This document shows, one piece after another, positions 50,734-58,322 of a DNA stretch of 64,000 nt (its first letter is position 1; each line of letters begins with the position of its first letter). The translations under genes were made by a program, and so were the position numbers. Below the pieces are notes generated by a model, which saw nothing but the letters and a program-made list of their open reading frames with translations, was not told the DNA's origin and searched no databases. Source of the stretch: CBDCVO01 sp965223085 (GTDB taxonomy: Bacteria; Pseudomonadota; Gammaproteobacteria; Ga0077536); contig OZ244981.1 of NCBI GenBank assembly GCA_965223085.1, forward strand, positions 1,178,001 through 1,242,000, in the 5' to 3' direction.

Positions 50734-52181
50734 TAGCCCACCGCACCTTCGAGACTTACCCCGAGTAGTTTTTGCGCTTCAACGGCAAATTCCATCGGGA
50801 GTTCTTTAAATACTTCTTTGCAAAAACCACTGACGATCAGATTAACCGCGTCTTCTTCGGCGATCCCGCGGCTACGCAAATAAAATAATTGATCGTCGCT
50901 GATTTTTGACGTCGACGCTTCGTGTTCCAACTTGGCCGTGGGATTCTTAACTTCGACATAAGGAAACGTGTGCGCCCCACATTGATCACCCATCAACAAG
51001 GAATCGCATTGCGTATAGTTGCGAGCGTTAGCCGCAGTTTTTGCGATCCGCACGAGACCACGGTAAGCATTTTGCCCGTGGCGTGCAGAAATCCCTTTCG
51101 AGATAATGGTGCTACGCGTGTTACGCCCCAGATGGATCATCTTCGTGCCGGTATCCGCTTGCTGATAGTTATTCGTCAGCGCTACCGAGTAAAACTCACC
51201 GACTGAGTTCTCTCCTTTGAGCACACAACTCGGGTATTTCCACGTAATCGCGGAGCCAGTCTCTACCTGTGTCCACGAAATTTTCGCGTTGCGACCACGA
51301 CAGTCACCACGCTTGGTGACGAAGTTGTATATTCCACCCACTCCGTTCTCGTCGCCAGGATACCAATTTTGCACGGTAGAGTATTTGATTTCGGCGTTAT
51401 CTAAGACCACTAATTCGACCACCGCGGCATGGAGCTGGTTTTCGTCGCGCATCGGCGCGGTACATCCCTCGAGATAACTTACATAGCTGCCTTCATCGGC
51501 GACGATCAAAGTACGTTCGAACTGCCCGGTGTTAAGCGCGTTGATGCGAAAATACGTCGACAGTTCCATTGGACAACGCGTGTTTTTTGGGATGTAGACG
51601 AAAGACCCGTCGGAGAATACGGCGGAATTCAGCGCCGCAAAAAAATTATCCCCCTGCGGCACGACGGTACCGAGATATTTGCGTACTAGCTCGGGATAAT
51701 CTTGCACCGCCTCGGCGAACGAGCAAAAGATCACCCGCGCGTCAGCCAACTTTTCGCGGAACGTCGTATGCACAGAGACGCTGTCGAACACTGCGTCTAC
51801 AGCAACGCCAGCTAGAACTTTTTGTTCTTCCAGCGGAATACCAAGTTTGTTGTAAGTTTCTATGAGTTTTGGATCGACTTCGTCTAAGCTCTGCGGACGA
51901 TCTTTGTCACTTTTCGGGGCAGAAAAGTAGGAGATCGCCTGATAGTCGATCGGTGGATAGCGCACTTGCGCCCATTCGGGTTCCGGCAGAGTGCGCCAGC
52001 GCGCGAATGCCCGCAAGCGCCATTCTAGCATCCACTTAGGCTCGTCCTTTTTTGCCGATATGAAGCGCACCGTATCGGTGTCGAGACCAGGTGGCAGCGT
52101 TTCCTGTTCTATGTCGGTAACAAATCCGGCGGCGTACTTTTGATCGAGTAATGCGGTGACGTTGTCGTTGCCGCTGGCCAT
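50733..52181 (-). CDS. sufB: Fe-S cluster assembly scaffold subunit SufB
   Basis: Main SUF scaffold (482 aa). Typical stretches are FFAALNSAVFSDGSFVYIPK, DENQLHAAVVELVVLDNAEI, ISWTQVETGSAITWKYPSC and GDQCGAHTFPYVEVKNPTA; SCVLKGENSVGEFYSVA includes the conserved Cys linked to cluster or persulfide chemistry. The start is ATG 52181 behind GGAGG; a TTG at 52199 is also in frame. It follows the A-type carrier gene by 39 bp. Confidence 0.96.
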   Translation of the reverse strand: MASGNDNVTALLDQKYAAGFVTDIEQETLPPGLDTDTVRFISAKKDEPKWMLEWRLRAFARWRTLPEPEWAQVRYPPIDYQAISYFSAPKSDKDRPQSLDEVDPKLIETYNKLGIPLEEQKVLAGVAVDAVFDSVSVHTTFREKLADARVIFCSFAEAVQDYPELVRKYLGTVVPQGDNFFAALNSAVFSDGSFVYIPKNTRCPMELSTYFRINALNTGQFERTLIVADEGSYVSYLEGCTAPMRDENQLHAAVVELVVLDNAEIKYSTVQNWYPGDENGVGGIYNFVTKRGDCRGRNAKISWTQVETGSAITWKYPSCVLKGENSVGEFYSVALTNNYQQADTGTKMIHLGRNTRSTIISKGISARHGQNAYRGLVRIAKTAANARNYTQCDSLLMGDQCGAHTFPYVEVKNPTAKLEHEASTSKISDDQLFYLRSRGIAEEDAVNLIVSGFCKEVFKELPMEFAVEAQKLLGVSLEGAVG

Positions 52182-52220
52182 CGCGGTCAAAACCTCCAAA
52201 CGCTCAGTGTCGGGACAAAG

Positions 52221-52532
52221 TTAAAGTGAAAAACTTTCACCGCAGCCACAGGTCGCGGCTACGTTAGGATTCTTAAAACGAAATCCTTCGTTCAAACCCT
52301 CGCGGGTGAAATCGACTTCGGTGCCGTCCAAGTAAGGTATTGATTCATTGTCAACGACGAGGCGCACACCGTGTGATTCGAAAACCTGATCCTGTGGGGT
52401 CGCCCCAAGGCTCGGTTGCACCACGTACATATACCCAGAACAGCCCGTGGGCTTTACCCCTAGGCGTAGGGCCTCCCCCGCCAAGTGTCGCTTGACGTGC
52501 GCTGCCGCGCGTTCAGTTAAAGTAATCGCCAT
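52221..52532 (-). CDS. sufA: A-type Fe-S carrier protein (SufA/IscA family)
   Basis: A 103-aa A-type carrier. The three cluster cysteines are Cys31 (GCSGY), Cys95 and Cys97 (ATCGCGESF). Start is ATG 52532 (MAITLTERAAAHV); the frame is open to 52556 but a start there would nearly touch the iscR stop. It lies between iscR and sufB, so SufA is the best name, although family members are hard to tell apart (ErpA, IscA). Confidence 0.88.
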   Translation of the reverse strand: MAITLTERAAAHVKRHLAGEALRLGVKPTGCSGYMYVVQPSLGATPQDQVFESHGVRLVVDNESIPYLDGTEVDFTREGLNEGFRFKNPNVAATCGCGESFSL

Positions 52533-52557
52533 GCATCGTTCTCGCTCGGCCCGCATC

Positions 52558-53016
52558 TTACGACGTCGTGAGCTCGGGACTTTTCGTTTCTAGCCATTGC
52601 GGTGGCGCGTCTTGTTCGTGCTTCGCCGCCACTTGATCTAGGCTAATGCGGCTGAGGTAACTACGTATATGGTCAGAGAGCTCTACCCACAAATCATGGG
52701 TTAAGCACACCTGATCATCCCGGCAATTGCGCTTCCCGCCGCAACGGGTCGCATCCACCGATTCATCGACCGCATCGATCACTTCTGCAACCGAGATCTC
52801 TGCGCGCGGTCTACCGAGTCGATAGCCGCCCCCGGGGCCGCGCATACCATCGACTAAACCATGCCGGCGGAGGCGCGCGAATAGCTGTTCGAGGTAGGAC
52901 TGAGAAATCCCATGGCGAGCGGCGATTTCCGCCAGCGTAACGGGCGCTTGTTGCGCGCGTAGAGACAGATCGACCATGGCAGTCACAGCATAGCGGCCTT
53001 TCGTCGTTAGTCGCAT
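52558..53016 (-). CDS. iscR: Fe-S-sensing Rrf2 regulator IscR
   Basis: A 152-aa winged-helix repressor/activator. The helix-turn-helix is about 25-60 (LAEIAARHGISQSYLEQLF, with Glu43). The cluster ligands Cys92, Cys98, Cys104 and His107 (RCGGKRNCRDDQVCLTHDLW) occupy exactly the E. coli IscR positions. It leads the operon iscR-sufA-sufB-sufC-sufD-sufS-sufT and a type-1-like site lies in its promoter, so autoregulation by Fe-S status is likely. cysE lies immediately upstream, as in ISC systems. Confidence 0.96.
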   Translation of the reverse strand: MRLTTKGRYAVTAMVDLSLRAQQAPVTLAEIAARHGISQSYLEQLFARLRRHGLVDGMRGPGGGYRLGRPRAEISVAEVIDAVDESVDATRCGGKRNCRDDQVCLTHDLWVELSDHIRSYLSRISLDQVAAKHEQDAPPQWLETKSPELTTS

Positions 53017-53060
53017 AAAGTCACCTCGTAGGGCCTAGCGCCACTTCCTGAAATGGAATT

Positions 53061-53073
53061 ATTACGTAGTAAT
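53061..53073 (-). promoter_or_regulatory. Second small palindrome in the iscR leader
   Basis: ATTAC-TAC-GTAAT on the minus strand, between the -10 box and the iscR start. It may be an added operator or an RNA structure; no regulator is assigned. Confidence 0.3.
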
Positions 53074-53083
53074 CAGCTCAGTA

Positions 53084-53112
53084 ATTATGAAGAACTTGAC
53101 TAAATTAGTCAA
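53084..53112 (-). promoter_or_regulatory. iscR-suf promoter overlapped by an IscR type-1-like site
   Basis: On the minus strand TTGACT (53112-53107), a 17-bp spacer and CATAAT (53089-53084). The -35 region lies inside the 17-bp inverted repeat TTGACTAATTTAGTCAA (53112-53096), which matches the core of the IscR type-1 consensus (GACT-AT-rich-AGTC). Holo-IscR bound there would block RNA polymerase. Confidence 0.72.
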
Positions 53113-53192
53113 TAATACCCATGATGCTGCCAAAGTACCGCTTGGCATTATCTAGGCTATTGTTTTAATTGGCCAATAGCGCCAGTAAACGA

Positions 53193-53975
53193 TCACGGTG
53201 CCATGGCATCTTGATCGTCAAGCGATTCATTGGCGGCGGGTGGTAAGCGTGGGAGCTCGACACTAATCCCCTGTTTTTGCAGGGCGGCTTGTAACGCTTC
53301 GATTTGTCGTTCGATGCAACGAGAATGGTCTAACAAGGAATCTACCGCCGCGGCGAGCGGATCAGGCAAATCTTTAACCTGTCCATACGCATCAAAGCCG
53401 ATGCGGCGTGCGGTCTCGGCGCGCTGCGCCGGGGTAGCATCGCAATCCGCCGGTTCAGCGCGTGCCGCCCCGGCAATGCGTCCCGGGATCCCAACCACCG
53501 TCGCGGCGGCAGGGACATCCTTGACGACCACCGCATTGGAGCCCACGCGCGCGTTCTCACCTATCGTCACCGGCCCCAAGACTTTCGCACCCGCCCCCAC
53601 GACAACATCGTTTTTGAGGGTAGGATGCCGTTTACCTTTATCCCATGATGTTCCGCCTAGCGTTACACCGTGATAGAGCGTGACGTCATCGCCGATCTCC
53701 GCGGTTTCCCCAATCACCACGCCCATACCGTGATCGATAAAAAAACGCCGTCCGATAACCGCACCTGGGTGAATTTCGATGCCGGTCAAAAATCGGCCAA
53801 CGTGGGACAGCATGCGTCCCATCCACTTGAAGCCATGGCGCCAAAACCAGTGACTCAAGCGGTAGAACAATAGTGCGTGCACGCCCGGATAAGTTGTTAA
53901 TATCTCAAATGCGTTACGGGCCGCGGGATCGCGGTGATAAACACTGTTGAGGTCTTCTTTTATGTGCTGGAACAT
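53193..53975 (-). CDS. cysE: Serine O-acetyltransferase
   Basis: Makes O-acetylserine, the carbon skeleton of cysteine. The N-terminal helical part (1-70) is followed by left-handed beta-helix hexapeptides with the catalytic Asp/His region FFIDHGMGVVIGETAEIG and LYHGVTLGGT. The C-terminal tail (about 170-260) is longer than in minimal enzymes and ends in a variable sequence without the terminal Ile that mediates CysK binding. It is upstream of iscR on the same strand; cysteine also feeds SufS. Confidence 0.93.
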   Translation of the reverse strand: MFQHIKEDLNSVYHRDPAARNAFEILTTYPGVHALLFYRLSHWFWRHGFKWMGRMLSHVGRFLTGIEIHPGAVIGRRFFIDHGMGVVIGETAEIGDDVTLYHGVTLGGTSWDKGKRHPTLKNDVVVGAGAKVLGPVTIGENARVGSNAVVVKDVPAAATVVGIPGRIAGAARAEPADCDATPAQRAETARRIGFDAYGQVKDLPDPLAAAVDSLLDHSRCIERQIEALQAALQKQGISVELPRLPPAANESLDDQDAMAP

Positions 53976-54021
53976 CTATCGTGCTCGGCTGTGTTGCTAA
54001 ACTTCCCGTCCATGATCGAGA

Positions 54022-54249
54022 ATGACGTCGATGAATCGTCCACCCTGCGATCCGGATAAACCCAGCATACTACAAGTCGTCAAGAGCGTGCTGGCCGCCG
54101 GTTTTGGGGTGCAAAGCGACGCTAACCGCGAACGGGATTTCTCCCGCGGTAACGCCGGCACGTTTATCATTGCCGGTATCATTGGGACCATTATCTTTGT
54201 TATTACTGTGATCACCGTGGTACGGATTGTGCTGCGGGGTGCGGCTTAG
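54022..54249 (+). CDS. DUF2970 small membrane protein
   Basis: A 75-aa protein with the DUF2970 pattern SVLAAGFGVQSDANRERDFS followed by one C-terminal membrane helix (about 48-70, IIAGIIGTIIFVITVITVVRI). Function unknown. It is divergent from cysE, 46 bp away, and convergent with the DUF455 gene. Confidence 0.8.
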   Translation: MTSMNRPPCDPDKPSILQVVKSVLAAGFGVQSDANRERDFSRGNAGTFIIAGIIGTIIFVITVITVVRIVLRGAA

Positions 54250-54261
54250 ACCAAAGCGGTG

Positions 54262-55104
54262 TTAGCCGGCGTCCTTGGCAGCGGCATCGCGAGCGAATTG
54301 GGCCAATTCTAGGGTGTCAAAATCCGCCTGCTTGCGCGCCACCAAATTGAGCGGTGCACGGATTTTAGGGGCGCCATATTCCGCGCGCAGTGCGAGCCAG
54401 GTCTCGTTAGGCTCGAGCTGGCGACGTGCGCACAGGTGACGATACCAATGATTGCCGATGGCGACGTGGCCGATTTCATCCTCTAATATTCTCGCCAATA
54501 TCGCGACGCCGCGCGCATCGCCGAGCCGTTCGAGCTTGCGTTGCAACCCCGGGGTGACATCTAAACCGCGCGCCTCTAATACTCGCGGTACTAACGCCAT
54601 GCGGGCGAGCACATCGTGTTGGGTTTTAAGGGCCATTTCCCACAGACCGTCATGGGCTGGGAGGTCACCGTAGCGGGCATTTAGATCGGTACCAGCGAGG
54701 CGCTCGCACAATAATTGGAAGTGACAAGCTTCCTCTTGGGCGACGTGGCACCAATCGGCGTAGTATTCGATCGGCAAGCCGTTGAAACGGATCGCGGCGT
54801 CTAAGGCTAAATTAATGGCGTTGAATTCGATATGTGCCAACGCATGATAGAAAGCAATGCGCCCCGCGGTCGTCGCCAAGCGTCGCCGCGGCACGTCGCG
54901 TGGCGTGACGAGAGGCGGTCGGGGTGGCCGGCCAGGCACTGCTAGATTCGCGAATGAGCGCGCTGGGTCGATGGTGCTGGCGTGGTCGCGCGCACCTAGG
55001 GAACGCGCCGCGTCGGCTTTCTCGATCGGGTCGTCTAACCGCCAAATGGCATGCGCTTGTGCGCGTAGTTCGGGTGCTCCTGATGCGCTGCAGTCTCGAT
55101 ACAT
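54262..55104 (-). CDS. DUF455 ferritin-like protein
   Basis: A 280-aa protein with a ferritin-like di-iron pattern: HALAHIEFNAINLALDA, WCHVAQEEACHFQLL and ILEDEIGHVAIGNHWY supply the paired Glu and ExxH ligands. The family is uncharacterised; the fold resembles MiaE-like di-iron oxygenases. The start ATG 55104 (MYRDCSAS) is chosen; a GTG at 55137 is possible. It is convergent with the DUF2970 gene. Confidence 0.82.
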   Translation of the reverse strand: MYRDCSASGAPELRAQAHAIWRLDDPIEKADAARSLGARDHASTIDPARSFANLAVPGRPPRPPLVTPRDVPRRRLATTAGRIAFYHALAHIEFNAINLALDAAIRFNGLPIEYYADWCHVAQEEACHFQLLCERLAGTDLNARYGDLPAHDGLWEMALKTQHDVLARMALVPRVLEARGLDVTPGLQRKLERLGDARGVAILARILEDEIGHVAIGNHWYRHLCARRQLEPNETWLALRAEYGAPKIRAPLNLVARKQADFDTLELAQFARDAAAKDAG

Positions 55105-55237
55105 GCCGCGATAAGTATAACCGGACCGTAAGCACACAACACATTATCGATTCGCGGTGGGAACGCTTGAACAAGCGCCGCTCGCTGCGGTAGAACCCTA
55201 GTAGTGTCTGCGTAAGTTTTATTTTAAAGGAGAGATC

Positions 55238-56878
55238 GTGACGATGGAATGGTACCCAAAACGGACCCTAAGCAGCCTGCTCGAGGTCGCGGCGCGGCGC
55301 TGGGGTGAGCGCGAAGCCCTGGTGTTCGGGGCCGAACGCTACAGCTACGCGCAAGTTCAGGCACACACAGATCACCTCGCAAAAGCCTTGATCGCGCTTG
55401 GCGTTCAACCCACCGAACGGGTGGCGTTGTGGATGACGAATCGTCCTGAATGGATGTTCCTGATGTTCGCGCTCGCCAAGGTCGGCGCTTGCATCGTCCC
55501 GCTCAACACGCGCTACCGTAGCGATGATCTCGCTTATACTGTGACCCAATCGCAAAGCGCCACCCTGATCAGCATCGCTCGCTCCGGTCCGGTCGACTAT
55601 CAGGCGATGCTCGCCAAGACGATGCCGACAATTCAACGAGGCGCGAACGGCGAATTGAGCATCGCGACGTATCCGGCCTTACGTCGCCTGGTCATCTTGG
55701 GGACGCTCGAGTTGGACGCCGCCACCGCGTGGCAAGAATTTATTGCGGCCGGGGAAACCGTTAGCGACGCGACATTGGCGCAGCGCGCTCAAGCGGTCAA
55801 TCCCGACGCCCTGATGATGATTTGCTACACCTCCGGTACGACTGGCCATCCCAAAGGCGTGATGCATACCCATCGCCCGATCCGCTCGACTCACGAGCGC
55901 GGCCAATTGCTAGGCTACACCTGTCATGACATTCACATGAACTACCTGCCGATGTTCCACATCTACGCCTATAGCGAAGTGGCGATGATGTCGGTGTTGT
56001 TTGGCTGCAAGCAAATACTCATGGATGTTTTTGACGCTGAGCGCGCGCTCGCTCTCGCCGAGAAGGAACACGCGACGGTGTTGCACGGTTTCGAAGCGCA
56101 CTGGATGGACTTGCTCGCCGCGCAAGCAGCGGCACCGCGCAAACTGCGCGCGCGCATCGGCACACTGCCTTCCGGTGTCGAAAGCACGATCCCGATCGCC
56201 GAGCGCGTTCAAGATGTCTTCTGTCCCACGGTGTCGGGTTTCGGCATGAGCGAATGCTGGGCTTTTGTGTCATGTTCCAATCCGCTGCATACACGTGAAC
56301 AGCGCGTCCATGCTTCCGGTTACCCCATGAATGACTACGAGTTTCGCGTTATCGATGTCGAGACGGGCAAGGATCAACCACCCGACGTTCCAGGCGAACT
56401 TCTCATTCGGGGATACGCGGTCATGGTAGGGTACTGGGATAAACCGGATGCGACCGCGGCAGCGATCGACGCCGACGGTTGGTTGCACTCCGGCGACATG
56501 GCATTAATCCGCGCCGACGGACATCTCGTTTTCATGGGCCGTTACAAAGACATGCTCAAAGTCGGTGGGGAGAACGTCTCCCCGGCGGAAGTCGAAACCT
56601 ACTTACGGGGGATGGCGGAAATCGAGGATGCTGCTGTGGTCGCTTATCCTGATTCGCGCCTAGCCGAGGTGCCGGTAGCCTTCGTCATTCGCAGCAGCGG
56701 GCGCAGCGTCACGAGCGCCGATATTCTCGCGCGCATGCGCGGACGGATCGCCGGTTTCAAAATCCCGCGCCATATACTTTTCGTAGACGCGTTTCCGATG
56801 ACCTCGTCGGGCAAAATTCGCAAGGTCGAGTTGCGGGCCCAAGCCCAACACATCCTGGACGCCGTACCTGCACGCTAG
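55238..56878 (+). CDS. AMP-dependent acyl-CoA synthetase
   Basis: Adenylating enzyme of 546 aa that activates a carboxylic acid with ATP and CoA. The phosphate-binding loop is YTSGTTGHPKGVMHTH (about 197-212), and GWLHSGDMALIRADG, FMGRYKDMLKVGGENVSP and the catalytic Lys in SSGKIRKVELR are present. The pattern fits acyl-CoA or carnitine-CoA ligases, but chain length is not known. GTG at 55238 lies five bases after AAGGAG; ATG 55244 is an alternative. It is monocistronic. Confidence 0.9.
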   Translation: MTMEWYPKRTLSSLLEVAARRWGEREALVFGAERYSYAQVQAHTDHLAKALIALGVQPTERVALWMTNRPEWMFLMFALAKVGACIVPLNTRYRSDDLAYTVTQSQSATLISIARSGPVDYQAMLAKTMPTIQRGANGELSIATYPALRRLVILGTLELDAATAWQEFIAAGETVSDATLAQRAQAVNPDALMMICYTSGTTGHPKGVMHTHRPIRSTHERGQLLGYTCHDIHMNYLPMFHIYAYSEVAMMSVLFGCKQILMDVFDAERALALAEKEHATVLHGFEAHWMDLLAAQAAAPRKLRARIGTLPSGVESTIPIAERVQDVFCPTVSGFGMSECWAFVSCSNPLHTREQRVHASGYPMNDYEFRVIDVETGKDQPPDVPGELLIRGYAVMVGYWDKPDATAAAIDADGWLHSGDMALIRADGHLVFMGRYKDMLKVGGENVSPAEVETYLRGMAEIEDAAVVAYPDSRLAEVPVAFVIRSSGRSVTSADILARMRGRIAGFKIPRHILFVDAFPMTSSGKIRKVELRAQAQHILDAVPAR

Positions 56879-56889
56879 CACGAATATCG

Positions 56890-56907
56890 AAAGTGAACAC
56901 TCACTTT
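56890..56907 (+). promoter_or_regulatory. 18-bp palindromic operator candidate
   Basis: AAAGTGA-ACAC-TCACTTT, a perfect 7-bp inverted repeat with a 4-bp spacer, 12 bases after the stop of the acyl-CoA synthetase gene and just before a -35 box. Shape and length fit a TetR-family or similar dimer. Confidence 0.55.
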
Positions 56908-56912
56908 AAGGC

Positions 56913-56940
56913 TTGACATCGTAATCATCCTGTCTACGTT
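56913..56940 (+). promoter_or_regulatory. Promoter of the outer-membrane protein gene
   Basis: Consensus -35 TTGACA (56913-56918), 16-bp spacer, TACGTT (56935-56940). The leader to the start at 57069 would be about 120 bases, AT-rich. Confidence 0.5.
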
Positions 56941-57068
56941 TCTTTATCTTTCCATTAGTTATGCTCACTACTTAACGCGGCTTGTAGGATCCGGCCGCTT
57001 GTGCTATTTTTTAATTAAACTTACCCCGAGATTATTTCTTTAAGATTTTGTATTTAATGGAGAATCTA

Positions 57069-57827
57069 ATGAATCGCTCCGGTTTTCAGTGGCAAGGACG
57101 ACAGGCCACCGCCACACTCGCCGCGGTAGCCCTGGTGGCGTGCTTGGGCGCGCCTAGCGTGGGCGCGCAAGCGTTTGAAAAAATTGTCTTTCTTGACGGT
57201 TTTGCCGGCGTTTCGACCACCATGAGCGATGACCTCGATTTCAAAGGCACGGTCGGCGGAAGCGGCCTCTCGGGCACGATTTCAGATGTCGATTTCGACG
57301 AAGATACGCACTACGGTGGTCGGATCGGCATGTGGCTGCGCTCGCATCCCGCATTTGGCCTCGCCGTCGATGCATCCGTGCATCGCTCAGATATCGATAC
57401 CCAGTCGGTACCGTTCACCGTGGCACCGGACCCTTTTGCGGTTAGCGGCAGAGTACTCCTCAATGAGATCGAGATCAGCAACGTCGTCGTGTCTTTCGAC
57501 CTCGTATGGCGTCGTCCGTGGGGTCTATGGACTCCTTACGTTGCTGCTGGGCCCGCAGTTTTCATTTCTGATCTAGACGATACGGGCACCTTCGGCAGCT
57601 CACAATCGGAGTCGGACACGAGTTTTGGTGTTAAAGCCGCTGCCGGGCTGCGCTATGCCCTGAGTCACGGTATGAGCATCTTTGGCGAGTATCGGTTTCT
57701 CCATGGTGCACCAGAATTCGAGCTAGGTCGTTCGCGCGATCCGATCACTGGTGCTACGGTTGCCAACACTTTGGAAGTCGATATCAACACCCACGCTATC
57801 GTTGGGGGCATATCCTTTAGCTTCTAG
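57069..57827 (+). CDS. Outer-membrane beta-barrel protein
   Basis: A 252-aa protein with a signal peptide (about 1-36, ending VGAQA) and alternating amphipathic strands that end in a C-terminal aromatic residue (THAIVGGISFSF), the pattern of an 8-stranded OmpW/OmpA-like barrel. Similar strands include GGRIGMWLRSHPAFGLAVDA and MSIFGEYRFLHG. The start ATG 57069 has GGAGA five bases before it; 57048 is in frame but unsupported. Function and ligand unknown. It is preceded by an 18-bp palindrome. Confidence 0.78.
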   Translation: MNRSGFQWQGRQATATLAAVALVACLGAPSVGAQAFEKIVFLDGFAGVSTTMSDDLDFKGTVGGSGLSGTISDVDFDEDTHYGGRIGMWLRSHPAFGLAVDASVHRSDIDTQSVPFTVAPDPFAVSGRVLLNEIEISNVVVSFDLVWRRPWGLWTPYVAAGPAVFISDLDDTGTFGSSQSESDTSFGVKAAAGLRYALSHGMSIFGEYRFLHGAPEFELGRSRDPITGATVANTLEVDINTHAIVGGISFSF

Positions 57828-57878
57828 CCCGCAGCAGCGCCTATACGCGCGCCGGGGCGCCGTGCTACTGTCGCGTCC

Positions 57879-58322
57879 ATGGCTGCGATCACGGTTACCG
57901 GCATCGACCACGTCGTCTTGCGGGTCGTCGACGCCGACACGATGGTCGAATTCTATTGCAACGCGCTCGGCTGCGAAGTCGAAAAGGTGCAAGAGGAGTA
58001 TGGCCTCATTCAGCTGCGGGCCGGAGATGCGTTGATCGATCTTTTATTGGTCGATGGAAAACTTGGGCGGCTTGGCGGCGCAGCGCCGGGAAAAGAAGGT
58101 CGTAATCTCGATCACTTTTGCCTACGCCTCGAACACTTCGAACCTGACGCAATTAAATCAATGCTGCAGCGCGTTGGTATTGAAACCTCGCCGGTCGCGC
58201 AGCGATACGGCGCTGGCGGATTTGGTTTGTCGCTGTACATCGAGGATCCGGAAGGCAATGTGATCGAATTGCGGGGTTCTAGCAGCGCCGCTGCGCGCGC
58301 AACCCAAACCCCAGCAGGCTGA
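57879..58322 (+). CDS. VOC-superfamily glyoxalase/dioxygenase-like protein
   Basis: A 147-aa single-domain VOC protein. GIDHVVLRVVDADTMVEFYC and the C-terminal LYIEDPEGNVIELRG supply a His and a Glu ligand of the metal site; LDHFCLRLEHF gives another His. The Ala/Thr-rich tail (SSSAAARATQTPAG) has no counterpart in family structures I know. The last 44 bp overlap the end of the sugar-dehydrogenase gene on the opposite strand, so this tail may be a by-product of that overlap. Substrate unknown. Confidence 0.8.
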   Translation: MAAITVTGIDHVVLRVVDADTMVEFYCNALGCEVEKVQEEYGLIQLRAGDALIDLLLVDGKLGRLGGAAPGKEGRNLDHFCLRLEHFEPDAIKSMLQRVGIETSPVAQRYGAGGFGLSLYIEDPEGNVIELRGSSSAAARATQTPAG

